NCBI GenBank assembly: GCA_900555335.1
Contig: USKU01000007.1
Coordinates: 1 to 26,374 of the forward strand
Length of the DNA: 26,374 bases
DNA from: an uncultured Atopobium sp.
GTDB taxonomy: Bacteria > Actinomycetota > Coriobacteriia > Coriobacteriales > Atopobiaceae
Direction of reading: 5' to 3'
Position numbers and translations under genes: made by a program
The notes under the pieces: generated by a model
What the model saw: the letters and a program-made list of their open reading frames with translations, nothing else
The model's database searches: none
Told to the model about the DNA's origin: nothing
In this document: piece after piece, positions 8,537 through 16,945 of the stretch
How the letters are laid out: each line of letters opens with the position of its first letter
Numbering within the stretch: position 1 is the first letter of the stretch

Positions 8537-8550
8537 TATAGTTAACTATA
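8537..8550. promoter_or_regulatory. 14-bp perfect palindrome TATAGTTAACTATA in a divergent promoter region
   Basis: It lies between the divergent TPR and HAD genes, 32 bases upstream of the TPR start. The inner AGTTAA core recurs at 8586-8591. It could be a regulator site or overlap a -10 on either strand. Confidence 0.4.
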
Positions 8551-8637
8551 TACCTTTGCTGGTGTACGACATTTCAGCTGTCAATAGTTAATTCGGCAGG
8601 CGAGAAGAAAATGTCATTGACTGGTTAGTTTTGCGCC

Positions 8638-9387
8638 ATGAACGGTATACTCACATACGTAGATGATTGGATTGACATGGCAATAATGCAAAACGTAACT
8701 GATACAAACAAAGCACTGGTAGCTTTTGATGTAATTTCAGATCTGCAAAATCGCTCGCTTATTATTTTTGACTTTGATGGGACTATGGCAGACACGTTGC
8801 CCACCATTGTTTCTACCGCGAAGATGGCAATGACAGACTGCGGTCACACAGACTTTATAGAATCAGACCTTAAAAAGCTTGTAGGACCACCGTTTCCTTA
8901 TGCGTTTGAGCTGGTCTTTGGCTTAAGCCATGAGGACGCTGCTGCGGTTACTAAGCGTTACCGAGAGCTTTATGTAACTACAGGAAAATGGCCACTCTTT
9001 GAGGGCATGAGAGACCTCATTGATGACCTTCATGCCGCCGGTAAAAAGGTTGCGGTAGCAAGCTCAAAGAATCAACCCATGCTAGAGATGGGACTTAGGG
9101 ACAACAATCTTATTGGTGTTGTTGATACCTATGCTGGAAGAATAGATGAGGCAGCAACTGATAAAATCACTGCTATCGCCCACGTTATGCGCCAGCTTGG
9201 CTTCGATGCTTCTGAAAGCGTCATGATTGGCGACCGTCGTTTTGATATGGAAGCAGCATTCCCAAATAAGATTCCGTGCATTGGCGTTTTGTATGGAAAA
9301 ACTACCAATAAACAGGAGCTTATTGATGCAGGAGCGGTTGCAATTGTAGATACGGTAGAAGACCTACACCACGTTCTTCTCGCCTAA
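8638..9387 (+). CDS. HAD-superfamily phosphatase, phosphoglycolate-phosphatase-like
   Basis: 249 residues from the longest ATG. Motif I is IIFDFDGTMADT (D45, D47), motif II VAVASS, motif III the lysine of TDKITAI, and motif IV IGDRRFDMEAA. The cap between motifs I and II has helical character. The family match is Gph/PpaX-like: small phosphorylated metabolites such as phosphoglycolate, but the substrate is not readable. The start is uncertain. No ribosome site precedes ATG 8638, a -10-like TATACT sits at 8646-8651, and ATGs at 8677 and 8686 are in frame. The first 39 residues before the HAD fold are unusual and may not be translated. It ends at a strong bidirectional terminator. Confidence 0.85.
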   Translation: MNGILTYVDDWIDMAIMQNVTDTNKALVAFDVISDLQNRSLIIFDFDGTMADTLPTIVSTAKMAMTDCGHTDFIESDLKKLVGPPFPYAFELVFGLSHEDAAAVTKRYRELYVTTGKWPLFEGMRDLIDDLHAAGKKVAVASSKNQPMLEMGLRDNNLIGVVDTYAGRIDEAATDKITAIAHVMRQLGFDASESVMIGDRRFDMEAAFPNKIPCIGVLYGKTTNKQELIDAGAVAIVDTVEDLHHVLLA

Positions 9388-9404
9388 GAATCGTTGCATA
9401 CACA

Positions 9405-9438
9405 AAAACGCCTTGTCGCTAAGATGACAAGGCGTTTT
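9405..9438. terminator. Bidirectional rho-independent terminator
   Basis: A 13-bp perfect stem, 9405-9417 (AAAACGCCTTGTC) with 9426-9438, has an 8-base loop. T runs exist on both strands. It serves the HAD gene from the left and the ABC exporter operon from the right. Confidence 0.9.
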
Positions 9439-9457
9439 GCGTTTTACGTGTCAGACG

Positions 9458-11374
9458 TTACTCAAGCTCAAAAGCTCCGGTATAGAGCTGGTAGTACGTC
9501 CCTCGCTTGGCGAGAAGTTCGTCGTGTGTACCGCGCTCAATAATGCGACCGTGGTCAAGAACGACAATGACATCTGCATTTCTAACCGTAGAAAGACGGT
9601 GAGCAATAACAAAGGTGGTGCGGTCGTACATCAGAGCGTCCATACCACGCTGGACAATTGCCTCAGTACGCGTGTCAATGCTGGAGGTAGCCTCGTCCAG
9701 AATCATGACTGGTGGATCTGCGACTGCTGCGCGAGCAATGGAGATGAGCTGGCGCTGTCCTTGGGAGAGAGCACTACCGTTGTCCTTGAGCATGGTGTGG
9801 TAACCCTCTGGAAGACGTTTGATAAAGTCATCGGCACCAGCAAGTTTTGCGGCCTTTACGCAGTCCTCATCAGTAGCATCAAGACGGCCGTAGCGGATGT
9901 TATCCAAGACGGTACCTGTAAAGAGGTTGACGTCTTGCAGAACAATACCGAGAGCACGACGAAGAGCGCTCTTTCTAATCTTGTTAATGTTGATGCCGTC
10001 ATAGCGAATCTTGCCGTCTTCAATGTCATAGAAGCGGTTGAGCAGGTTAGTAATGGTTGTTTTACCAGCGCCTGTTGCGCCAACAAAGGCAACCTTCTGA
10101 CCAGGTTTTGCATAAAGAGAAATATCATGCAACACGGTGTGGCCAGGCTCGTAGCCAAAGTCAACATCAAAGAGACGAACGTCTCCCTTAACAGGGGTGT
10201 AAGTAACCGTGCCGTCACTGTGTGGATACTTCCAAGCCCAGTAACCGGTGCGGTACTCAGCTTCCTGAACTTTACCGTCAATGGTTTCTGCGTTGACTAA
10301 CTTAACGTAACCTTCATCAGTCTCTGCTGGTTCATCAAGTAGCTCAAAAACTCGATTAGCACCAGCGATACCCATAACAACAGAGTTAATCTGACTAGAA
10401 ATCTGGTTGATCTGAGCGGAGAACTGACGTGTCATGTTGAGGAAGGGGACAGCTACAGCAATGGTGAAAGGTAGTCCAGATAAAGAAACGTTTTGAATGT
10501 TCAGAGTAATAAACACACCAGAAACTACAGCAACTACAACGTACATAATGTTGCCCAGATTGTTGAGGATAGGCATAAGCGTGTTGGCATAAAGATTTGC
10601 ATTTCTTGCAACAACCATCAGCTCATCGTTGATTTTGTCAAATGATTCAATAGTTTCTGCCTCATGACTAAAGACCTTAACGACCTTCTCGCCATTCATC
10701 ATTTCCTGAATGTGACCCTCAACATCTGCGGTAGTCTTCTGAGTCTTAACAAAGTTCTTTGCGGACTTACCACCAAGGGTTTTAGTAGCAAGGCCCATCA
10801 AAGAGAATCCAAACAGAACAACCATGGCCATAAGTGCACTGTAGTAAAACATGATGAATACTACTGCGATGATAACCACAGAGGTAAAGAGGAGGTTTGG
10901 AAGACTGGTGCCAATCATCTGGCGCATTGCGTCAATATCATTGGTGTAATAACTCATAACGTCACCATTGAGGTGCGTATCAAAATACCTAATAGGCAAG
11001 TCCTGCATGTGCGAAAACATCTTTGAACGCCATTTTTGCAGAGCTCCCTGGGTGACAATAGCCATACCCTGGGTAGAGATGATATTTGCAAGAAGTCCAA
11101 TGACGTAGAAGGTGGCGAGAAGAGCCACGTTCTGGAAGACTAAGCCTTCAGCAGAACTCCAGTCACCAGTATCAATAAAGCTAGAGATGATAGAGAGGAT
11201 TCGCTCTAAGAAAACACTTGGGAGTGACTGCATAATTGCCTGGATAACAGCACCAAGGAGTGCTACAGGGAGAAGGACAGGGTAGAACTCCCAGAGCATT
11301 TTAATGGTACGGGTAAGAATTTTTCCTACGGGAAGCTTTGGCCTTGTGCCATTTGTTTCTGTTGTCCTACTCAT
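9458..11374 (-). CDS. ABC multidrug exporter half-transporter, catalytic-site partner
   Basis: 638 residues: six transmembrane helices (about 30-345) then an ATPase domain (about 397-638). Walker A is GATGAGKT (432-439), the signature LSQGQ (536-540) departs from LSGGQ, Walker B is VMILDE with catalytic E561, and the switch is H592 in AHRLST. About 30 extra residues (363-395, rich in Trp and Tyr) link the membrane and ATPase domains. It overlaps the next gene by 8 bp, so the two halves should be co-translated into a heterodimer. In such exporters (TM287/288, BmrCD type) this subunit supplies the intact Walker B glutamate and switch histidine. Expected role: export of drugs or lipid-like compounds under MarR control; the substrate is unknown. 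Confidence 0.92.
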   Translation of the reverse strand: MSRTTETNGTRPKLPVGKILTRTIKMLWEFYPVLLPVALLGAVIQAIMQSLPSVFLERILSIISSFIDTGDWSSAEGLVFQNVALLATFYVIGLLANIISTQGMAIVTQGALQKWRSKMFSHMQDLPIRYFDTHLNGDVMSYYTNDIDAMRQMIGTSLPNLLFTSVVIIAVVFIMFYYSALMAMVVLFGFSLMGLATKTLGGKSAKNFVKTQKTTADVEGHIQEMMNGEKVVKVFSHEAETIESFDKINDELMVVARNANLYANTLMPILNNLGNIMYVVVAVVSGVFITLNIQNVSLSGLPFTIAVAVPFLNMTRQFSAQINQISSQINSVVMGIAGANRVFELLDEPAETDEGYVKLVNAETIDGKVQEAEYRTGYWAWKYPHSDGTVTYTPVKGDVRLFDVDFGYEPGHTVLHDISLYAKPGQKVAFVGATGAGKTTITNLLNRFYDIEDGKIRYDGININKIRKSALRRALGIVLQDVNLFTGTVLDNIRYGRLDATDEDCVKAAKLAGADDFIKRLPEGYHTMLKDNGSALSQGQRQLISIARAAVADPPVMILDEATSSIDTRTEAIVQRGMDALMYDRTTFVIAHRLSTVRNADVIVVLDHGRIIERGTHDELLAKRGTYYQLYTGAFELE

Positions 11375-13268
11375 GAGAAGTCACCTCACCTTCCTGAGAC
11401 TGATTTTCATCAACACTTTGCTTGTTCTGTGAGAAGTACACTTCGCGATAGATTGGGTTATCTTTCAGGAGTTCTTTGTGCGTGCCAATTGCGTTAATGC
11501 GACCGTTATCCAGAACAATAATCTTGTCAGATTCTTCGATACTGGAAGTACGCTGAGCAATGATGATCTTGGTGGTATCAGGCAAGAAATCTTTAAGACC
11601 AGCGCGAATTAAAGAATCTGTCTTTGTATCAACAGCACTGGTAGAGTCATCAAGAATAAGTACTTTTGGGCGCCTAAGCAGTGCGCGCGCAATACAGAGT
11701 CTTTGCTTTTGACCGCCAGAAACGTTGTTGCCACCCTGCTCAATATGAGTCTCATATTTATCAGGGAAGGTTTGAACAAAGCTATCAGCCTGAGCAAGAC
11801 GAGCTGCCTCAAGAATCTCTTCATCGGTGGCGTCAGGGTTACCCCACAGGAGATTCTCTTTGATAGTACCGCTAAAGAGAACGTTTTTCTGAAGAACCAT
11901 GGCAACAGCACCACGAAGAGTGTCAATGTCATAGTCTTTGACATTGTGTCCACCAACAGAAACGCTACCAGCGGTTACATCGTATAGTCGAGGAATGAGC
12001 TGCACCAGCGTGGACTTTGCAGAACCGGTACCACCGATGATACCGATGACCTCACCAGAGTTGATGTGAAGATCTACACCAGACAGGGCTTCTCGACCCT
12101 CTGGACCGGAATAGGAGAATCCAACGTTCTCAAAATCAATGGATCCGTCTGTAACCTCGGTCAGAGGATTTTCTGGGTTGTTAATAGTGGAAGTTGCAAG
12201 AAGTACCTCACAGATGCGGCGAGCACCTTCTTCTGCAATGATGATCATGGCAAAGACAAAGGAAAGCATCATGAGTGACATAAGCATCATAAAGCCATAC
12301 GTAATAAGCGAAGAAAGCTGTCCAACGCCAAATGCAGTTCCCTGAGAAGAAACAATCAGATACGAGCCAAAGTACAGAATGAAGACAAACAGCACGTAAA
12401 TAGTGAAGTTCATAAATGGAGAGTTCAGAGCCATGAGCCTCTCGGCTGCTGTAAAATCTTCGCGCAGCTCTTCTGAAGCCTTATCGAATTTCTGACGCTC
12501 AAAGTTTTCATTTACAAATGACTTAACAACGCGGATACCAGCCAAGTTTTCTTCAGCGGATTCGTTGAGCGCATCGTATCTCTTAAATACCTTTTTAAAA
12601 ATAGGAATGACTCTAGAAATAATGAAGTAGAGACCAATTCCTAGAAGAGGCATGACGGCAACAAAAATAATGGCAAGCCAGCCACCCATGATAAAGCCAG
12701 CAATAAACGCTGCAATAAACATAAATGGAGCACGAACGGCCATGCGGATGAGCATCATAAATGCCATTTGTACGTTAGAAATATCCGTAGTAAGGCGTGT
12801 TACTAACGATGACGAAGAGAATGCATCAATAGTGGTAAACGAGAAATTTTGGATATTACGGAACATATCACGGCGAAGATTGCGCGCAAAGCCCGTGGAT
12901 GCTTTGGCAACAGAAATACCGGATAGTGTTCCAAACAGCAGCGACAGCATTGCCATAGCAGCAAGAACAGCTCCAGACTGAATGACAGCGTTTAGTTCTG
13001 CCCCTGTGCGAAGCGTATCAACAAGATTAGCTGTTCTAAAAGGAATAAGAATTTCTAAGATGGTCTCAATTAACACAAAGAGAGGAGTGAGGATAGTGTC
13101 TCTTTTGAACTCGCCGATACTCTTTGAAAGCACTAAAGCAATCTCTTTAATGGAAAGATTACTGACATCTACAATACCTGTCAGGGTAGAGGGAGCCAAG
13201 GTAGTATCTGCTTCAGATGATTCAACCATGTTTTCAAGTTCTTCAGTTGAAGTTACTTCTTCTGACAT
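11367..13268 (-). CDS. ABC multidrug exporter half-transporter, degenerate-site partner
   Basis: 633 residues: a hydrophilic N-terminus (1-45), six membrane helices (about 58-345), and an ATPase domain (about 375-610). Walker A is GGTGSAKST (412-420), the canonical signature is VSGGQ (516-520), Walker B is VLILDD with D541 where the catalytic glutamate normally sits, and the switch histidine is replaced by Q572 (IIAQRTSS). Loss of both Glu and His in one half, with a changed signature (LSQGQ) in the other, is the pattern of heterodimeric exporters with one non-hydrolysing ATP site. It overlaps marR by 16 bp upstream and the partner gene by 8 bp downstream, so the three genes form one operon. 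Confidence 0.92.
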   Translation of the reverse strand: MSEEVTSTEELENMVESSEADTTLAPSTLTGIVDVSNLSIKEIALVLSKSIGEFKRDTILTPLFVLIETILEILIPFRTANLVDTLRTGAELNAVIQSGAVLAAMAMLSLLFGTLSGISVAKASTGFARNLRRDMFRNIQNFSFTTIDAFSSSSLVTRLTTDISNVQMAFMMLIRMAVRAPFMFIAAFIAGFIMGGWLAIIFVAVMPLLGIGLYFIISRVIPIFKKVFKRYDALNESAEENLAGIRVVKSFVNENFERQKFDKASEELREDFTAAERLMALNSPFMNFTIYVLFVFILYFGSYLIVSSQGTAFGVGQLSSLITYGFMMLMSLMMLSFVFAMIIIAEEGARRICEVLLATSTINNPENPLTEVTDGSIDFENVGFSYSGPEGREALSGVDLHINSGEVIGIIGGTGSAKSTLVQLIPRLYDVTAGSVSVGGHNVKDYDIDTLRGAVAMVLQKNVLFSGTIKENLLWGNPDATDEEILEAARLAQADSFVQTFPDKYETHIEQGGNNVSGGQKQRLCIARALLRRPKVLILDDSTSAVDTKTDSLIRAGLKDFLPDTTKIIIAQRTSSIEESDKIIVLDNGRINAIGTHKELLKDNPIYREVYFSQNKQSVDENQSQEGEVTSHE

Positions 13269-13717
13269 GCTGTTTCTCCCTTCTCATCTCTGTTAATTGT
13301 GTCCCAATGTTCAACTAAACGATCTAGATATGCGCAGAATGTAACTTTTTCTTCATCTGAAAGAACCGACAAAGCCTGTGCTTCAAATGACTCGATGGCC
13401 TCTTGAGCTTCTTTTGCTTGTTTTCGACCTTCTTTTGTCAAAGAAAGAAGTGTTTGTCTGCGATCTTTGTCTACGCGTGTACGTTCAACAAGACCTTTTG
13501 CTTCAAGTTTGCTCACCATTTCTGAAAGAGATGCAGAGGTATTCTTTGTCTTGGCGAGAAGATCTTTTTGTGTCATATCTCCATCACGATAGAGTGCAGT
13601 CAAAATAAATTGTTGACCGCCGCGGCATCCGCGCGTGATGTAGAGATAATGACCTAGATGGCCAAGATTGCGAATAATACGCATTTCTTGAGTAGGTAAG
13701 GTAGGTGCTTGATGCAT
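13253..13717 (-). CDS. MarR-family transcriptional regulator
   Basis: 154 residues with a winged helix-turn-helix at about 33-105. The recognition part is TSASLSEMVSKLEAKGLVER and the wing is DKDRRQTLLSLTKEG, typical of MarR. Flanking helices form the dimer interface. ATG 13717 follows GGAGGT at a good distance. It is the first gene of the marR-ABC-ABC operon, overlapping the transporter by 16 bp. Known members repress their own operon and let go on ligand binding. Two palindromes at the promoter (13730-13750 and 13782-13802) are candidate sites. Inferred role: local repressor of the exporter. Confidence 0.93.
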   Translation of the reverse strand: MHQAPTLPTQEMRIIRNLGHLGHYLYITRGCRGGQQFILTALYRDGDMTQKDLLAKTKNTSASLSEMVSKLEAKGLVERTRVDKDRRQTLLSLTKEGRKQAKEAQEAIESFEAQALSVLSDEEKVTFCAYLDRLVEHWDTINRDEKGETACQKK

Positions 13718-13729
13718 GAGTACCTCCCA

Positions 13730-13750
13730 TAACAGAAATAATTCTTGTTA
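13730..13750. promoter_or_regulatory. Imperfect 21-bp palindrome over the marR transcription start
   Basis: The outer arms TAACA / TGTTA and inner AAT / ATT pair around a centre at 13740 (16 of 20 paired positions match). It lies between the -10 (13754-13759) and the ribosome site, where a MarR dimer would block transcription. Confidence 0.45.
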
Positions 13751-13753
13751 GGT

Positions 13754-13781
13754 ATTTTACTCAAAATTTTTTAGATAGCAA
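13754..13781 (-). promoter_or_regulatory. Probable promoter of the marR-ABC operon
   Basis: On the minus strand a TTGCTA -35 (13781-13776) and TAAAAT -10 (13759-13754) are separated by 16 bases. The two palindromes abut it on either side. Confidence 0.5.
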
Positions 13782-13802
13782 GGTACTTAACAATTAAGTA
13801 CC
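13782..13802. promoter_or_regulatory. Perfect inverted repeat upstream of the marR promoter, candidate operator
   Basis: GGTACTTAA (13782-13790) and TTAAGTACC (13794-13802) are exact reverse complements separated by CAA. The repeat directly adjoins the -35 of the marR operon. Size and symmetry suit a MarR dimer. It is not followed by a T run, so a terminator is unlikely. Confidence 0.6.
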
Positions 13803-13860
13803 GAAGTTTTATTATCTCGAAATAAAAGCACGTAATTAAGCTAATCTATTGCTGTCTTTG

Positions 13861-14757
13861 TTAAAAATATGCAAGATTTGCGAGTATTCTTCTCACTACT
13901 GCGCAAGGAGATACCTTAGGGACATTATGAGGACATCCGGGAATGAAGAGGAGTCGAGCGGTTGGAATTGCCTCAGCAATACGACGAGTTTCTTCTGGGA
14001 ATATCTCATCATATTCACCAGCCATAACAACTGTAGGAATAGAAATTTGTCCAAGGGATGCAGGATCAATATGAGGATTGTCCACCATCAGCTCAAGATG
14101 TTCTGCTATGCGGGCTGCCTCAGTTGGCGTGGGAACGGGATAGCCATCTTCTAAAGTGGCACCTTCCCAGCCTTCGGCAGCCCATCTTTTATTTCCTTCA
14201 ATACTTTCATATAACCAGGACATATCGCCTAGTGTATCTGGTTCAAGATTTGCACCGATAGATACAAGAGAAGCAACAATGTCTGAATAATCGCGTGCTA
14301 AAAGAAGTCCTAGGATAGCGCCATCAGAAAAGCCCACAATATGAGCAGACGCAACACCAAGCCGCTTTAGGACAACGTATGCATCTTCTGCCATCTGTTC
14401 GTAGGTAAAGGCGGCTGTTCCTCGAGTGCTTAAACCCTGATCTCTCGAATCAATACCTATTGCGGTGTAACCTTGGTTACACACTTCATCAATGATGGTG
14501 CCAAAGATGCCATGCTCTTCTCCATTTCCGTGGAGAAAAACAATGGGTGCAGCATTGGTACCGTTAGTAACAGACGCCAAATAAGCCGCAGTTGAAGCGA
14601 GGTCTTCACAGGGTTTCTCGCCAGCAGGGGAGCTGGGAGCGTAGACAAACGTTGCAATCTCCGCACCGTCATCAAGCAACACCTGAAGATGGCTCTTCAG
14701 GTGTGCTGTTGGTTTGCTATAGGGTTTTGGACGATAGACAGGTGGGAACTCGACCAC
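13861..14757 (-). CDS. Alpha/beta hydrolase
   Basis: 298 residues with a single hydrolase fold. The oxyanion motif is HGNG (76-79), the nucleophile elbow is GFSDG (S144), the acid is D250 in GEYDEIF, and the base is H277 in PGCPHNVP. No signal peptide, so it is cytoplasmic. The start is GTG 14757 with AGGAG 5 bases upstream. It begins 21 bp after the metG stop on the same strand, so it is probably co-transcribed. Family members hydrolyse esters, amides or C-C bonds; the substrate is not indicated. Confidence 0.9.
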   Translation of the reverse strand: MVEFPPVYRPKPYSKPTAHLKSHLQVLLDDGAEIATFVYAPSSPAGEKPCEDLASTAAYLASVTNGTNAAPIVFLHGNGEEHGIFGTIIDEVCNQGYTAIGIDSRDQGLSTRGTAAFTYEQMAEDAYVVLKRLGVASAHIVGFSDGAILGLLLARDYSDIVASLVSIGANLEPDTLGDMSWLYESIEGNKRWAAEGWEGATLEDGYPVPTPTEAARIAEHLELMVDNPHIDPASLGQISIPTVVMAGEYDEIFPEETRRIAEAIPTARLLFIPGCPHNVPKVSPCAVVRRILANLAYF

Positions 14758-14778
14758 GTATGCTCCTAGCTGCTTGTT

Positions 14779-16818
14779 TTAGCTCTTCTGGCTTGGATGT
14801 GCTTTGAAGAAGTCAAAGCGAGGAGGAAGTTCTTCAAGCTGGTGCTCTTCCGCACTCTGACCAAGCTTTGCGGCAAGCTCTTTTGGTCCCATAAAAGCAT
14901 TCTCCCAAGAGAAGAACTCCTCATGTGGGAAGTTGAGAGCATCTGCAATACGCTCACAGCCTTCTGGAACAGCTGGGTGCATGAGCAGTGTGATGGTCTT
15001 GAGTGCATAGAATGCATCAGCAAGTGCCTGGTCATAGGCCTCGTCATTGCCCTGAGCGGCCTTGGAAGCCTCGCCCCAACGCTTGTTTTCTGCGCGAGCG
15101 TACTCATCAACAGCGGCAAGTGCAGAATGTGCGTCAAAGCCGTATGCAAGCTGCTCATACTTCAGCAGCACCTCTTGAGCAACATTGATAACTTCCTGGT
15201 GAGGCTCACTGACAGGCAGGTGACCGCCACAGGCATTAGCAGCACCATACAGGCAGCTACGAGCCATGCGGTTAAAGATGTTAGTGAGAAATGCTGACTC
15301 CTTGAGCGCTGGATCAACAACGCGAGGGTCATCTTTTACCAGAAGATCTGGCTCGCCGTCTTTGCCCTTCCTGGATACAGAGGTGTCAAAAGCCTTTGGC
15401 GAGAAGGACACAGCGCGCTGATCAAGGCCAAGCGAGAGCCAGTGAGCACGGAGCTGCTCTGGAGTGTAGAACTCAAGAAGCTCTTCAGCCATTGGAGGCT
15501 TGATAGCACCAGAGCTGGAAGCCTTCTTATTCATAAAGAGAATGTGGTAGTTAGCAACGGGAGTATCGGTGATAAGACCCCAATCAAGTGCATCCCACAG
15601 CGGGTTCTGGACAATGCAGTAGAAGAAGATGTTGTCCTGGCCAATAAACTGGTAGACAGCGGCATCATCGCTGCACCACCAATCGCGCCACTCGTCAGAA
15701 GAGTAGCGGCTACCGCCATTGTTGGCGTCTTCAGAAAGAGCAGCACGGGTGAAGGTAATAGGAGCCCAGAGAGACTCAGTCCAGACCCAGATGGTCAGGT
15801 CTTTGAGATCTTCAATGTCTGGAGACTTAAGGCCCCAAGAAATATTGCCTGTCATGCGGTAAGGCAGGAGCGTCTTGCTTGTTCTAAAACGAATTCCAGC
15901 CTCTTTGAGTTTCTCGCGAGCTTCATCTCTATCTTGCCAGTTTTCAAAAACAACAGAGAAGGAAGAAGCGTTACCTTCTGGCTCAATGACATTATGAGCT
16001 GGGAGGGAAGAGGCAACGCCGTCAAAGTCTTGGCGGTAGGAATTTTGAATGTAGATAATAGGCTCGGTCAGAGTCTCTTGAACGGTAGAGGTAACAACTG
16101 AGCGAATCTGTGGGTTGTTCTTCCACTTTTCTACCAGGTTGTTTAGAAACTCTTTGTATTGTGGCAGGTCAAAGTACCAGCTTGGTGCAGGACGAAGCTC
16201 TGGCGTGGTGCCGGTGAGCTGCGAAACAGGGGCAATGAGCTCCTCTGGGTTGAACTGATGGCCTAGATCACATTCTTCTGCGTAAGCTTTCTCTGACTTA
16301 CAACCCTTAATAGGACAGCGTCCATTGACCTGGCGGCCATTAAGGAATGTCTGTGCTTCGGTATCATAGAACTGCTTGGTTGAGAGCTTAGAGAGCTTAC
16401 CGCGCTCATAGAGGCGGTGCATGATAGCATCTGCCATCTCTTCGTGGATCTTTGCTGCAGGCTCTAATGCGGAGCCACCGTAGAAATCAAGAGAGATGTT
16501 ATAAGCGTCAAGAGCACTCTTTTGTAAGTTGTGGTTTTGATTGACGTAATCAAGAATAGTTCCTTCGTAGCTCTCTTCTTCAACCTTTTTGCGATAACCC
16601 TCCGCAATAGGTGAGCCATAGCAGTCAGTTCCCGAGATAAACAGAACGTTTTTCTGACCAATGCGATCTCTTAAGAAACGAGCAAAGAAATCTGCTGGGA
16701 CAAAGACGCCCGCAATATGTCCAAAGTGGAGATTCTTATTACCGTAGGGCATACCACCAGTGATGACAGCGCGCTTAGGAAAATGTGGGCGGTTGTTCAT
16801 GTCGTAGCTTTCGGCCAT
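14779..16818 (-). CDS. metG: Methionyl-tRNA synthetase, divergent form
   Basis: 679 residues of class I tRNA synthetase. The HIGH box is HFGH (31-34). GTDCYGSP (63-70) and DLGHQFNPEELIAPVSQLTG (184-203) are MetRS-specific. A zinc knuckle is formed by C168, C173, C183 and H187. The Rossmann half continues with WGLKSP (328-333) and FIGQDNIFFY (391-400). The KMSKS position reads KASSS (432-436), lacking the second lysine. About 60 extra residues (about 258-320) precede the second Rossmann half. A helical anticodon-binding domain follows from about 500. The substrate assignment rests on MetRS-type landmarks; whether it is the only MetRS cannot be seen here. GAGGT precedes ATG 16818. It is divergent from the CPBP gene; no T-box leader fits in the 127-bp gap. 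Confidence 0.82.
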   Translation of the reverse strand: MAESYDMNNRPHFPKRAVITGGMPYGNKNLHFGHIAGVFVPADFFARFLRDRIGQKNVLFISGTDCYGSPIAEGYRKKVEEESYEGTILDYVNQNHNLQKSALDAYNISLDFYGGSALEPAAKIHEEMADAIMHRLYERGKLSKLSTKQFYDTEAQTFLNGRQVNGRCPIKGCKSEKAYAEECDLGHQFNPEELIAPVSQLTGTTPELRPAPSWYFDLPQYKEFLNNLVEKWKNNPQIRSVVTSTVQETLTEPIIYIQNSYRQDFDGVASSLPAHNVIEPEGNASSFSVVFENWQDRDEAREKLKEAGIRFRTSKTLLPYRMTGNISWGLKSPDIEDLKDLTIWVWTESLWAPITFTRAALSEDANNGGSRYSSDEWRDWWCSDDAAVYQFIGQDNIFFYCIVQNPLWDALDWGLITDTPVANYHILFMNKKASSSGAIKPPMAEELLEFYTPEQLRAHWLSLGLDQRAVSFSPKAFDTSVSRKGKDGEPDLLVKDDPRVVDPALKESAFLTNIFNRMARSCLYGAANACGGHLPVSEPHQEVINVAQEVLLKYEQLAYGFDAHSALAAVDEYARAENKRWGEASKAAQGNDEAYDQALADAFYALKTITLLMHPAVPEGCERIADALNFPHEEFFSWENAFMGPKELAAKLGQSAEEHQLEELPPRFDFFKAHPSQKS

Positions 16819-16945
16819 GGATACCTCGCAGTTGGAATTAGTAGATTACGCAAATTATCTTCTTATTCTAATCTTTTTTGATTCACTACACGAATAGATT
16901 CAGAACTCGATACTATAGTGAGTAGAAATTATGTAAGGAGAGTTT

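Noticed and set aside
9437..10300. A 287-codon open frame on the + strand opposite the ABC ATPase domain
   Set aside because: It lies wholly antisense to a domain with all ABC motifs, lacks a ribosome site and has no recognisable composition; it is a shadow of the real gene.
13761..13860. A terminator after the alpha/beta hydrolase
   Set aside because: The only strong hairpin (13782-13802) has a 3-base loop, low GC and no T run on the minus strand, and adjoins the marR -35; an operator is the better reading.
16819..16945. T-box leader or riboswitch before metG
   Set aside because: The gap is only 127 bp, shared with a divergent gene, and shows no T-box motif or terminator/antiterminator pair.
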